Assembly (NCBI GenBank): GCA_951394405.1
Contig: OX596335.1
Span: 2,480,001-2,544,000, forward strand
DNA: 64,000 bases
Reading direction: 5' to 3'
Source: Coprinellus micaceus
Lineage: Eukaryota; Basidiomycota; Agaricomycetes; Agaricales; Psathyrellaceae
Of this stretch, positions 12,378-24,791 are shown in pieces; position 1 is the first letter of the stretch; each line of letters begins with the position of its first letter. A program made the position numbers and the translations under genes. The notes beneath the pieces are model-generated. The model worked only from the letters and a program-made list of their open reading frames with translations, ran no database searches and was not told the origin of the DNA.

Positions 12378-15300
12378 TAAGCTTGTTCAACAGACCCTGC
12401 TTGTGCCCCAGGCCCGATATCAAGAGCTTAAGTGCCATTCGGCGTCCCCGGGTGGGCACCAGTTTGTGCTAGACTATGTGCCCCCCGCCGGTCATTGTTG
12501 ACGAAGGGACCCTCCTTGACTCACATACTCGTACCTTCTCGACAATTGATGAGATCTCGGGCCTCGGGCTGCCGATGACAAGAATGTCAGTCTCTTTGCG
12601 AAAGCTCGTAGATTTCGAGACGACCGTACCTTCCGTAGGCGAGACGCAGGGAGTCGTATTCTAGCCGGTGACGATTCGTGTAGTCACGAGAAACTTGAAG
12701 GGCCAGGATGTTTCTCATCCTTCGGTCTCGGGGTGGTCGGGCAAGCGAGCATGAATTTCGCGAGTGACAAGGAGCCGATGCCAATAAATCGGGAACTAGT
12801 CTCGAGTTCTTCCCCTGCAGTGGACGCCATTACGCGTTACGGGCAAGTGGGCACGATTGGCTATAAAGAAATTGTGGTTGGCGTCAAGGATAGGCACTAG
12901 TTATGCTTATGAAGTTTTGACACTCCCTTCCGCATGTCGCAATTATGGGCGACTGGTCAATCAAGTCCCAACTTACGCGACTTCTAAGGGCGGACGTGAG
13001 CAACCCACTGGCAGTCGCCTGATACTCTTTGAGAGTACACCCGTTGGCTCGTGCAGAAGGCTCCGAGTTCGGGGCCCTTCGTCGTACCGCGCGATGGTGG
13101 CGACTGGGATGAAAGGGTCAGAGCAGATATATTACCACCGCTAACCCAGAAGACATCGGCGGACACATGTTGCGACTGGACCCACTTGCGAATGAGCGCC
13201 CATTGACATGAGGCCTCCCAGAAATGATTCGTGGACCAAATTGAAGTCCAATTGTCTGATTGCACTCCAGGTATGAAAGCTTTCGTCATCCTAGTAGACA
13301 GGAGGATTGGTATGTGACGACCACGAGCCTCGGTCTTTCATATCGTCCTTTCAATATTTGAATTGAGATAGAGACGCTGGGGGCTGCATGGGAACATGAA
13401 ACCTGACTGGCATCTATATTCAGGATCATGATCCATGGCACACAGATGAGATTTCGTCATTCGGGCGATAGGACGACGCTGGCTCCGAGTTTTGGAAGAC
13501 AGGTGGGAACTGCGCTGAGAGACTTCTTCTGGCCGGTCAACCCTAGGGTACTGAGATGAGCGCCAAGGCGCCGAGGAGCTGTGTGGCCAATAAAAGGGGC
13601 GAGAGTGCGAGCGAGATTGACGAGGAGGAAATTCGAAGAGCTCGATGTCGGTGCCCTCGCCAATGTAAATTCCCCGGAGTTGTGCATGCATGCGAGCGCT
13701 CTGGAGCATACAGCGACTCCCTGTACATCCGCCGCGAATCACAATCCGTGTCGGCAAGGAAGGCATTGCCTTCTCGTGACAGAAAGAATTGAGGTGTTCC
13801 TGGAGACGAGCGACATCGTGAAAGGAAATCTCGCTTTCCTCCGTTCGATTTCAGGATGGAGCAGAGTCTGATGCGCGGCTGTGGCGACGTGTAACTTGTC
13901 GGCGATTGGGCGATTCTGCGCTTTATCAATGCGATTCCAACGCCAGAGGACAAGGGGCGTCTAGTCTTGTGCTGGTACTGGGAGGAGTCGGGGATGCACG
14001 GGGCCGAGAAATGCATCCCCTGCTCGGGAGGTGGGGGGACGACATTCATGGAGCGGCGGGACTCGGTGGGCAGAAGGGGCAACCTCGGTCGAAAAAATCC
14101 AGAATCGCGCGGGCTGCTCAAAGAGACTCGGATCTCTGTGTGCGAGTAGGTTTTATTGGGAACTCGGAGTACAAAAGTAAATTCCAGGATTTTACGTGGT
14201 GGTAGCAGAGATGGAGGCCAAAGTGGGAGTATTGTGCTGACTAAGAGTGCCAAGCAGCTGTCAGGTATGCCTGCAGGCAGGGAACGTGGACTGAGCAGGA
14301 TCAAAAGACAGGATCGAATTCTCTGTGAGCAAGGCGGATAAGCGGCGCACACGCCTTGCACGGGTCCCTTGTCCTTGAAAAGTTGTCTGTTGTTCGCTCG
14401 ACACAGCTTTCATCCCTCCTCCTCCTCTGTCTACTTTGTCGCCTTGTGTGCAACCTCGGCACTCAAGGTCCTCCTCTACCGTCAATAGGCGCTCGATTCG
14501 GTTCGAGCGTAGCACAGGATCCGTCCTTGTTCTCCCCGACGTGGCGACACAACCATAGACTTTTTCCCCCCAGTATCCAGCTCACCATAGTCATTCTTTA
14601 CCTTCCGGCACTTCTCTTCCAAGACTCCTGCTCCCCATTCTATTTGAAATATTCCGATCCTTTCTAATCTATCACCTACCTCGACTGGTCCTTCCTGCAG
14701 AGTAGGTGCCTTGCAACGCTTGGGCCAGCAGAAGAAGCAAAGCTGACATCCGGGCGCAGTCCGCGGTATATCCACCTGGCAGCTATTCGTTGGTCGTTTA
14801 TCAGGTGTGTGAATCCATATCTCTGGTGGGACGGCGCTGACGACGGTAATCTTCTCAGAGAACGCCATCGCCTTCTGCCCACCCCTTCCACAACAAGAGC
14901 CCGAGCGCTGTTCAGAACAAAGGTGCGTGCATGTCTTGTTCGCGCCTACGTCATGGAAGGAGAGGAGGTGGACTGCCTTGGCAAGGTGCTCGTCGCAAAA
15001 CGTGGGTCGTGGGAATGGACCAGTGCCGGCAGATGCCGAGGGGTGGCGGCCGAAATTGCAGGGGCTTGAATGGCGGGACAAAGCACACTGTCCGGGCGAC
15101 ACAAGAGGGACCTCTGGGCGTCTTGTCGTCGTTGCATGGGAGCCTTGTGGGGGGCGACGGGGCCAGGGCTGCTGGGAGGGCTTGTCGTCCCCTTCCGGAT
15201 TGAGCACGATAACATTCGAACCCCGATCAGGCGTATGGCTGCACCGGCCTTTTTTATAGTCGACGACGTTTGTCCATTTCTTCTCCCTCCCCCTCGTCGT

Positions 15301-15663
15301 CGTCGAGCTCGCCACCCTCCCCGACGTCGAACCCATCTCGTCTCCGCCCCCTTTTATGACCCCGCTGACCACCACCACCACCCTTTGTTCCCTCCAGCCT
15401 TCGGTGGCCCCTTATCGCGCTCGACCACGTTTCTGTTCGTTGGGCCACTCCTTTCTCTCGTCGCCAAGCTGTATGCAAATTAGTTTGTTTATCGTCGGTG
15501 AGTGTCTTTCGTCAAGAAATGTTACCCAAAGCCGCTCGTTGGTAGTGCAAAAATCGAGCTGCGATCGACATGTCACGTTGCCATCATCACCCTCGCTGCT
15601 TCTCGCCCCGCGCGCACCTACCCACTTTTCGCGGGTCCTTCCCCTCCTTCTCCCTGACCCGCC
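12378..15663. other. Gene-poor region upstream of the cyclin gene
   Basis: About 3.3 kb without a gene I can support. Two long minus-strand open frames (14361-13543 and 15381-14482) have irregular composition, no recognisable domain and no conserved splice structure. From about 15250 the plus strand becomes strongly pyrimidine-rich, which fits the promoter and 5' leader of the cyclin gene. Confidence 0.5.
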
Positions 15664-17139
15664 ATGGCTGATGCCTTTCCCTTTCACCCCTCTCCTAGTC
15701 TTGATTCGATTGTAAACACGTTTGCCTCCATTGCCATCGACATGAAGGACGCATCCACCACCACCCGCCACTCCCGACATGCGCAAGTCTATCCCAAGAA
15801 GCGCCCCTCACCCCATGGAATCTCAAAATCGCACAAGTCACCCTTGATGCCCTCAAATGGCGTTCCTCGCGTTTCTCCTCGCGCGGCAAAGGCCGTGCTT
15901 CTACAACAACAGCGGCAAAAAACAGCAGCCGCCCAGGCCGTTCGTCGCGAGAGCGTCTACCTGGAGGAGGAGTATCGCGACGAAATTCGGCGGTACATGC
16001 ATGACATGGAGGTGAGTTACGCGATTCGCTCGTTTCAATGGCCCCATCATTCTTAGCACCTTTGCCACCCCTTTTAGCGCAGCACGATGTCGTCGACCCA
16101 GTCCATGGATCAGCAGCCCGAAATTCGTTGGCATATGCGCCCCTGTCTTGTCGATTTCCTCGTCGAGATCCACTTCACCTTTCGCCTGCGACCAGAGACC
16201 CTCTATCTCACGCTCAACATCATCGACCGATACGTCTCACGACGCGTGGTGTATATCAAACACTATCAACTCGTTGGTTGTGCTGCTCTCTGGATCGCTG
16301 CGAAGTTTGAAGACGCCAAGGATCGTGTCCCCACTGTGCAGGACCTCGCGTCCATCTGCCGCGACGCCTATGAGGAGTCTGCCTTCATCCAGATGGAGGG
16401 GCACGTCTTGTCAACCATCCAATGGACCCTGGGACACCCCACTGCAGAAGCCTGGCTTCGACTCATGTGCTGTGGGCCTATCGCTGAAGACATGAAGGTG
16501 CAGCATGTCGCCCGGTTTCTCATGGAGATCACCCTGTTCTATCGCGACTTCGTCAAGTACGCGCCATCCACCATCGCACTCGCTGCTTTGACCTTGGCGA
16601 GGCATCTCTGTGGCAAGCCCCGTCGTTACTGGGAAGAAACGGAAGAGTGCTATGAAGTCATAGACCTCTTGGACACGCGGCTCGCGAAGAACGTGAACGA
16701 TCTTTCGGAGACCTTGGTCAAGAAGTACTCGTACGCGTTCTACTCGAAAGCCGCCACCTTCGTTGTTCAGTACTACCTTGAAGGTGGTCGCTTTTCTCGT
16801 CACACCGCCCTTCCTCTTCCTGTCACGCCGAAGCGTAACTCGGTGTCCGCGTTTAGCACACCCATGAGCACGACGACATCCATCTCGGATATGTCTGATG
16901 ACTCTATGCCCATGACGCCTACGACTCCGCCGACGCCCCCGACGTACGCAAGCGACTTCCCAAACGCCTACTCGTCAGACGACAAGGAGAACATGCCCTC
17001 AGCGTTTGAGCCCGTCATCAACAAGATGCGCGTTGAATCACCACCAGAGCAATATCTACCTCACGAATATGTCACATACAGTCGGCCAGCGCTCCACAGT
17101 CTCAACGTCTTGTCCCCACGGACAGCTCTCGTGTCATAA
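15664..17139 (+). CDS. CLN1: G1/S-type cyclin (Cln1-like)
   Basis: Regulatory subunit of the Cdc28/Cdk1 kinase, probably for G1/S and morphogenesis as for basidiomycete Cln1. Exons 15664-16011 and 16078-17139 (intron 66 nt, phase 0) give 469 residues. The cyclin N-box is clear: WHMRPCLVDFLVEIHFTFRL, then RPETLYLTLNIIDRYVSRR, YQLVGCAALWIAAKFEDAKD and RVPTVQDLASICRDAYEE. A second cyclin fold follows to about residue 330. The N-terminus is basic and low-complexity. The C-terminal tail has a run of Thr-Pro/Ser-Pro sites (PMTPTTPPTPPTY) and a KEN box (DDKENMPS), both plausible degrons. The ATG at 15664 is the first in frame. The alternative acceptor six bases downstream would break the frame. Confidence 0.88.
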
Positions 17140-19889
17140 CGCTTGAACAGACGATCCCTGCACCACCGCATTCGACGCATTTTCACACCCATCCTCCGTC
17201 AACCGACAACAATCGCAAAAATGTACCAACAATACACGTCTCATCGACATTTCCTTTCTCTCTCAGTCTCTCTCTCAGGCATCTCTCTCTGTTCTTGCAA
17301 TCACCCTCCATGCAATCATCACTATCCCTTGCAATTGTTTCATTACATTTTCAGCATCATTCCCCACTTTCTCTGGAGTGCAACCAGCTGGATGGACGGA
17401 CGGCAAGCCGAGTGGAGGATAGACTGGCCTCATTCTTTCGCCGCGCTCTTGTTCTTTATGTGCGGTGAAGTCATGGACCACTTTCTTTACACACCTCCTC
17501 GTCCCTTGCCCTTGGGTTTTGTTGTTCTCATATAGAGATTACCGCACTCCCGCCTTCGCATACCTCCCTCCCCCCCCCCTTGTAGTCGCCACCATCCATC
17601 TCCTTGACACTCAGCTTCTTCCTCTTTGTCACTATGCATTCTTCCTCATCAGCATCACTTCCACTTCTTTTCTTTCATTCAGTCCAGTTTACTTCCCCCG
17701 CATACAACGGCCGTTTTATCTTCCGACCTCCCCCAACCACCACCTTAGTACCAAGTATATTTTATTCTTCACCTTATCGTACATTCTGTTCTACTTCTTA
17801 TTCAACCCCTTATTCAACCCCTCCTCGCTGGTAACTCCCCCGCCAGCCTCACCTACGACATCTTGGACTATACTCATCTCACCCCCGCATCCCGCATCCC
17901 CCTCGTAATCGTTTAACCACAGCCCCTTCCCTTACGGCTCCGGTACCATTTGTGTAGTATTCTCTGAGCTGCACATAAAGGATCTGTTCATTTTTAACAT
18001 CGCTCATTGTGTCGCAACCCATCCCATCCCGTCCCATCGCTATCGTTCGTTCAATTGCAATTATCTGCTGTCCGCTCGCTGCCTGAATACCATACCGTAC
18101 GATACTATACCCCCCTGTTGTAGCCTGTTGTTCGCTACACCGTGTTTGTGTCAAATCGGCCAATATATACAATGTTGTCAAAGATCTTGCCGGTGTGCGG
18201 GTGCGGTCTTGCCACTCACCAGCGGAGAGGCTGGTGGCAGATGCCAGAGCGGTGTATCCACTCCCATTCTTCACACACAGGAGCCGATCGCAAAGAACCC
18301 ACGTCCTGGGTGTAATCGACCTCTCCTTGGACCCAGGTTCCACTGAAAGAAATGGAGCTATCATCACAGGCAGACCCGATGAGCATCACAATTCCTAATA
18401 AGGAGGTCACCCACTGCAACGTGCTCCTACATTATCAAATGCATGGTTCTAAATGGTCAGGCTATCGCTTTCTGTATCATTCATCTTGTCGCATTGCTGT
18501 GATCTCTTCACACAGCACGCCCGAACTCGGGGACGGTGGGTACGTCTACTCTGCAAAGGACTTCAACAGGGTGTTCTCTGAGCGATTCTACATCGTCCGA
18601 GCGCTCAAGCTCAAGGTTCGAAGAGGGGAGAATGGGGCTCGAGTAGCCAGGTAAAAAGGCTATATAACACCTTGTAATACTTGTTCTATCCAGAGGAACC
18701 AACACTGGAATGGTGAGTTGACCACTGACCAGATGTTGCGCTCTGCATGCGAGCGCTCGAATAATCCCATGGGCCCAGGGGTTGTAGTATGGTTCATGCA
18801 GATGGTCCTACACATTATACTGCGCTACATTTTGCTGCACAATTCCCCATTCCCCGCCTGGACCAAGAGTATACATACGCTTCCGATTCCTCCGCCCATT
18901 TCTAGGGGCGACCTTCAGGTCTTGGGTGAGCGGAAGGGCGTTATTCGGCATCACAAACTATGAGGTGACGCGGATCTGACGTTCTCTCTGAGGAACTAAA
19001 GGTCATGTCAAGAGCCGTTGGTTCGACTCGGCTCGCAGAGCTCGAGCTCGCGATCGACCACCGAAGTTGGGATCAAGAGGGGGCGTTCGCCGTTATCCCA
19101 TTTACATCCTGGTATTGGACGCGTTGGCGTGAGCAATGCAGCAGCTTCGGGGTTTATTGCAAGCTATAACGACTATGCGCTATCAGAATCGAGTTCTAGA
19201 CGCGCTCGGGGAGCACCGTCCTCGAGAACGAAAGCACCGTAGTAATAATTCCCGATCGACCACCGGACCCGGCGACGCCTCGACGCGCCTCCTCGCGCCT
19301 CGCATATCCGGCCCCATTTTACATACTTGCAGCGGGTGGCGAGCTCATTAAATCACGATCGATGTACCGAGCATGGTCGCCGGACTACCCTTGTGAATTT
19401 AGATGCTTTTGGGCTTTCGGTGTGAAGCTCTTGTAGCTGGCGAATCAGAAAGCCAAGGCGGCACATTTGAAAGGGCCACACTCCCCCAATGGTAATATAA
19501 GCGTCTTCTGTGATATCTACAAGGCTCTTCCATTCTACTGCGGCCATTCCAACGTGCTCTGCTTGATGGTTAACGGCGTCTCTCATTTGTATGCTTAAGG
19601 GCAGTGCTCCTGACGACCCACGAAGGACGGACGGAGGTGAAGAGTCAAGCCTGGCTGTCACCACCCACCTTACTTCTGTTCAGCCAGGGCTAGGAGCACT
19701 GTCGACATGGGTGATGGCGTAGGGATGCCGTTCCGAATCTAAGTATATATATCGAGCGAATAAAGTTACAGTGAATGCATTTTCCTTCCTACGATCCCCC
19801 GCCCAAGGGCAAGAGGATACCAGCCCCACCAGAGGTGTAGCTCGTGACAGTGGTCTTTCAACCTTACTATCGGGATTTGAGAGTCCAAT
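17140..19889. other. Intergenic region, 2.75 kb
   Basis: The first 800 bp after the cyclin stop are very pyrimidine-rich, with a C-run near 17570 and AT-rich patches near 17760-17810. The rest carries only short unrelated open frames. No tRNA-like B-box with a matching A-box and no element ends were found. The 13-bp string CGATCGACCACCG occurs twice, near 19050 and 19255, without further structure. Confidence 0.5.
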
Positions 19890-21802
19890 TCACTCCAGGA
19901 TCCACTTATCACCGTCCCTCTTGATGTTAACCGGACGCTTCTCATCCAGGCTAATGCGGCCAGCGTGGAGGATGGCGGTGGTCAGGACGGTGTTCTGGAT
20001 GGTGGGGAATCCATGGCCGTCAAACTCCTCAGGCTTCGCCTGGCCCTCGTTGACGCTCCGGGAAGCATCGATGAACTTCTCTATCGAGATGTAGCCGTAG
20101 CCCCGTTGTCCATCAAAGTGGCCGGTCATGGACGGTGAGTATTTCATGCTGGTTAGAGAGTTAGCAGGCCAAGCCACGAGACAAGCGGTGGGGGTAGCGT
20201 ACTAGAAGGGATTCACCCATGCTTTTCCGGTGTCGTCGTTCGTCACCTCGTAACCACGGTGGGCCTGATCAATAGCGAGGTCACCCTAGAGGAGAATGCA
20301 TTATGTCAGAAAGGTAAGATGCATGCCAACAAGACCCTTGCTCGTACCTTTTCTCCCATATAATACCAGTGTTGCGAGGTGTGCACACCAGACTTGAGAG
20401 GGGCAGTCCACGAGGCTGTAGAGATAGCAGTTCCCTTGTGATTAGGGCTCTTGAGCGACTGGAAGTCGATCATGAGGGTGATGGTGTCCTCGGTGTTGGG
20501 GACGCATTGGAATGCCTCGCTGGTGGCGATACCGGCAGCGGCACTGGCAACAACGCGAGTGGGAATCGCGATGTCCTGGAGAATCCAGCAACAGATATCC
20601 ACATGGTGAGAGGAGAGGTAGTAGCTGTTGGATAGATAGTGAGCAGGTTGCTTCGAGTGGGGCGAATGGACAGCTAGGCTACCTGATATCGGAGTCTTTT
20701 CCAGCCCATGCCTTGAAAGTCTCGAGCTGGCTCTTGGGCTGAGCCATCCAGGCGTTGAAAAAGTTGAACTCTCCGAGGGTGGAGACGCGGGCCTTGGCAT
20801 CGCTATATGTGGGGTCATATCTGGTCGAACCTCGTTGTTAGCGCTGGAAATTTGACCCCTTAGCGCCTCGCTCACCGCTTGTGATGTTCTACCCAGCAAA
20901 CGACACCTTTCTTCTTGGCAGCTTCAATGAGGACATTATGGTGCTCAAGCTTCTGGACGGCAGGCTTCGTGATGAGGACGTGGAGGCCACGTTCAATCGC
21001 GTAGAGTGCAATTGGGAAATGAGTGCCTATGGGACCGGTTATATATCAAGTTATGTAAATCGGAAACGGCTCACTATCGGGAGTGAAGATAATGACCGCG
21101 TCACCAGGCTGAAGCTTGTCGATCGCAGCCTTGTCTAGCAGAACAAGGGATTAGAGGGTCCTATAAGTTTGATAAGAAGCAAAAGCCTTACAAGCTTCAG
21201 GGTCAACCTTGCCTTCCTTGGGGTATTCCTCGAATCTAGGCGCGAAACGTGAATGTCCGCGATTTCGCCGTAGGGAAGCCTTACCCACGTCAAGTCCATA
21301 TCCTTGTAGACACCACCGATTTTCTTGTCCAAGTGCTCGCGAATGGCTGGGAACTTGCGTCCATTCACGCCAACCATGCCGAGCCAGTCAACCTAACCAG
21401 ATAAGTCAATCCAACACGGAGTGGTCGTGGGGCGGTCACAGACCTTGCCGAGCCGTCGAAGGTCAAACAGAGTGAGTGCAACAACCTGAAATACGCGTTA
21501 CATGGCAAATTCGAAGGCCGTAGTTTGCAACATACACCGATCTACGAACGCGTGAGTTCCCCATGAACCTTGGGCTCGGAGCGAGGCGACGCACCTTCTT
21601 GTCAGATTGGGATGCACCGGAACCTGTCCATCCTGTGGTGTACTCTCCCTGGCACCAGTTAGACCGACACCCCTATCGACTTTCGGGAGAGCGATGCTCA
21701 CGGTACCGCCTATAGATTCAAGTTGACTCTGTTAGGGGTCGGACGACTTGAGATCGTTGGCCACTCACACATGAGGACATTGATTTTCTTGTCAGAGGCC
21801 AT
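19890..21802 (-). CDS. Gfo/Idh/MocA-family NAD(P)-dependent oxidoreductase (D-galacturonate reductase-like)
   Basis: Cytosolic Rossmann-fold sugar/sugar-acid oxidoreductase; the closest remembered relatives are basidiomycete D-galacturonate reductases, but the substrate is inferred. Thirteen exons: 21802-21769, 21709-21702, 21648-21595, 21541-21536, 21485-21444, 21392-21289, 21235-21192, 21134-21075, 21026-20876, 20820-20683, 20624-20348, 20285-20203 and 20148-19890, summing to 419 residues. The nucleotide-binding start reads KINVLMCGTGEYTTGW. Later blocks include [35 protein letters not shown] (the conserved EKP-like motif, here TKP) and a central [13 protein letters not shown]. Exons 2 and 4 are only 8 and 6 nt. 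Both are needed to give CGTGEY and [16 protein letters not shown] without gaps. It is flanked by intergenic DNA on both sides. Confidence 0.85.
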
Positions 21803-22169
21803 TGTGAAGGAGTTAGATCGATGAGAAGGGGGAGATGTATGGGTGGTGTCGACAGCATGGTTCTCTGGCCGTCTTATAGCGAGAGAACCTCGGACTCCGG
21901 ATGAACAGGAATCAAAGGGCGGTCCGCCTACCACTGGCACGCGCGCTAGCGCTCGCCACCCGGGCCGGTTGCCAGGATCGGTGCGGGGCGCGTCTCCTGG
22001 TTCCTGCATTTTGTCGGTTGCACCGCCACAGCTTCTGCACCACGTGGAATGACATCAGCAGAAACTGCCGCTTGAACAGACATGAGCCAAACCTCGAGGC
22101 GTCGAACACCTTATCCTGTTCTTCTATGTGTCTTACAGTTCCGTAATTTCTCCCTCATCTCCTCATACT
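21803..22169. other. Divergent intergenic region
   Basis: 367 bp between the oxidoreductase start (minus) and the unknown protein start (plus); presumably both promoters. No repeat or RNA gene seen. Confidence 0.45.
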
Positions 22170-24791
22170 ATGCCCATCACATCTTCTACCAGCTCCCCGC
22201 CTGAATCCGGGTTCACTCCAAGAAAAGAGTTTATCCGCGATCAACAGTCGCCGCCAAACGCTTTTGCTATCCTCGCTCTTTCGGGCTCCAACTTCATTCG
22301 TCTCTACTCCTTCACTCCACATGTTATATCCAGTCTGCAGCACCTATTTGAACGACTAAAAATCAGCATCGCAGTTCGAGAAGATCAACCACAAGGGCTA
22401 TACGAACTCTCCATCGACTACAAGCCATGGGCTAATCCCAAGTCGGTCTTCAGCGAGAGGCTGCTAGTCGACATAATTGCCGTCATATACCGGGCAGGGT
22501 ACAATTTCCTGTCTTCGATTGACTATGGCAGGGAGCCCGATGACAAGCTGGCCATGGCTTTCTCAAAGCCCGCGTCTGCCACGATCCCAACGTCACTCGG
22601 CTCTAGGAATGGGACTCCGGTCATTCCTAGTGCTTTCCCCAGTGCTCTTGGTGGCTCAAGTCCCTCTTTACCTGAGAAGGCGACATCCAAGAGGACACCT
22701 TTCGCATTGTCCTTTGCCTCGACCACCCTGATGCGTGTAATCTCGCCTCCCCTGCATTTGACACCTGCAATATTGCAGGCTGTTCGAGCGTCGTGGCCAC
22801 GGGGTGTCGTTTCGGAAAAGAAAGTGGGCGACAACTGTTTCGAGTTCAAGCTGAAAGGATACAAATGTGCGTTATGTTTGCATGCCATCATTGTGTGACG
22901 CACGGCTCACCAAAACCAGGGTTTCAGCAGGACAACTTCGCCTTTGACTCCCTCCAGCATATCCTGACACTCCTCGCATCCCTTGATGCCCAGTCATTCA
23001 CCTTGCTCACCTCTCTGTCATTGACCGGACGTTCTAGAGTCAAGGATCTATGGATATTCACCGGTCCTGCCCAGGAAGGCGAAGACTTGCAGCGCGAGGC
23101 GTCCTCGTCACATGGCCATGGAGTTATACCCAAGTCCTTGCTCGACGTTCCATATCAGCAAGCGAGCGGCCACAGCCCCGGATTCCAGCACAGGAGGCTC
23201 GCAAGCGATCTCAGTCTACCTACTCAGACCATGGTCTCCCATCATAGGCGGTCAGTGACGGAGGACCTTGGACGGCGCCACGAAGAGAACAATAGTTCCT
23301 GTAGCCTACCCACATCACCACCACCCCATCAGGGTCTCCTGCGCAAACCGGCTCCGAGAGCCCAAGTGCCTGTTTCCGTGATCCAGGAATCGGACGTCGA
23401 CGAAGACGAAGTTTATGGGACATACACTGGCAATCGGGCTGATCTCCCGAGCATGGTTTCAAGCACCGTCCCGAACATGACCGGCGTTGGCGCTCGAGGC
23501 CAAGGAGCTGATGCTTCGCCTCCGTTTAGTTCGCTGGCTGGTGCATCTGCATTTCCGGGCGGCCCTATCCAGTCGCCTTACGCAGCGCCGGGTTCACCAG
23601 GTCCCCCCCCTCGAGCGCAGTCGCGCAGCGACCGTTCGTTACGATCTATCTCGGATGGGGACACTACACCTTCCCCCCCGTCAAGTACCTCACCTCGTCG
23701 TCACTGGCAATTACCCAGTGTCAATGGTGGGGAGCTGGAGAGAGACTACTTTCCGACGCCACCGCAGCCCCTCCTCAGCCCGGGGACTTTCCGCGACTCT
23801 GGGCTGTCGGATGTGAGCCACGATATTCCAATACGATGGACAGGAGTGCCGAAGGAAGCGGTACCAGGTCTGACGCGGCTGGCTAACAGCTCCACCACCA
23901 CTCCAAAAATCCCCGGCGGGTGGCAGGCAACCCCAATCGATGAAAGGCTGGAGACCGACTTCAAGTTCCACCCTCGCCCAGAGTCGCACCAGGTTCGGAC
24001 GCCTATCCACGAAACATTGTCTCGCGTCGAGTCACCAGAAGTTGTACGACCAGACATCGCCCTGCGCAAGAGCGAGGCCGTCGTGTTTGGGATGATCAAC
24101 GCGGCTTCCCTCGCCCCGCCTCCAGTGCCCTCGCTTCCTCCATCCTCTCCGCTCTCGCCTCCCGCCCCTCAAGCGGAGCGGATACCGTCCAAGTCATCGA
24201 GCAAGCTGACAAAGGAGGGTCCACCGGAAGGTGGTCAGGGATGGGTGTTGGTAAACGTCGAAGGCTCCGCCTCGGCATCACCCGCAGTAGAAGGGGTCAC
24301 AGGGAGCCTAAACCACACAAGGCCGGGCACTTCGCGGGAAGCCCTGAGGGGTCCCATGGTGGGACCGACTCGCGTGCCCTCTACACCCGATGCAAGTAGG
24401 AGACAGTTATTGCGTGATGAACCTTCGCCTGCCGCGAAGGCGATTGCGGTCATCGACGCAGTCGATTCACGCCAGAAGAAGAGCAGGACAGCGACTGCTA
24501 ACAAAGAGACGGAGGAGGGTGGTGGGGTAAGGCGGTTCTTCTCTTTGAACAGGAAGAATTCGGTGCGTGAGCTGACTTGAGCGGTTTGGGCGTGAGCTCG
24601 CTCATACCATCCAACAGAGGAGGTCCCGCAATGCCGAGGAGGATAAGGCTGGAAACAAAGGGCGTGAGCGTGCGCTCAGTGAGTCGAACCCTAGTCCTGT
24701 CTCGCGGAAACCGACGATCCGAGACCGCTTACGTCTCGGAGGCACCCCCGAGGCTGTTCGCAGAGAGGGCAAACCTAGAAATATCGACTGA
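22170..24791 (+). CDS. Conserved fungal protein of unknown function, Ser/Pro-rich
   Basis: I do not recognise the family. Exons 22170-22866, 22920-24562 and 24618-24791 give 837 residues. The splice junctions GYK-WFQQDNFAF and RKNS-RRSRNAEEDK are phase-consistent. Residues 20-290 look like an ordered domain with blocks such as QGLYELSIDYKPWANPK, LLVDIIAVIYRAGYNFLSSI and PPLHLTPAILQAVRASWPRG, ending DLWIFTGP. The remaining two thirds are Ser/Pro/Gly-rich and probably disordered, with a basic C-terminus (RRFFSLNRKNS, KPTIRDRLRLGG). The start is set at the first in-frame ATG; an upstream ATG at 22082 is in another frame. Reading past the second donor gives a shorter tail ending RELT; the spliced tail is favoured because it continues as a charged coding stretch. 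Confidence 0.78.

Noticed and set aside
13543..14361. 272-codon open frame on the minus strand
   Set aside because: Pro/Ser/Arg/Leu-rich, irregular composition, no domain and no supporting splice structure; looks like chance openness in GC-rich DNA.
15205..15240. Second tRNA-like GGGGTTCGAATG string on the minus strand
   Set aside because: No A-box, and flanks do not pair as an acceptor stem.
14482..15381. 299-codon open frame on the minus strand with many Cys
   Set aside because: Lies over the pyrimidine-rich cyclin upstream region; repetitive charged composition and no recognisable domain. Kept out for lack of support.
22082..22169. Upstream ATG at 22082 as start of the unknown Ser/Pro-rich protein
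   Set aside because: Different frame from the conserved domain; joining it would need an intron of about 20 nt, too short to splice.
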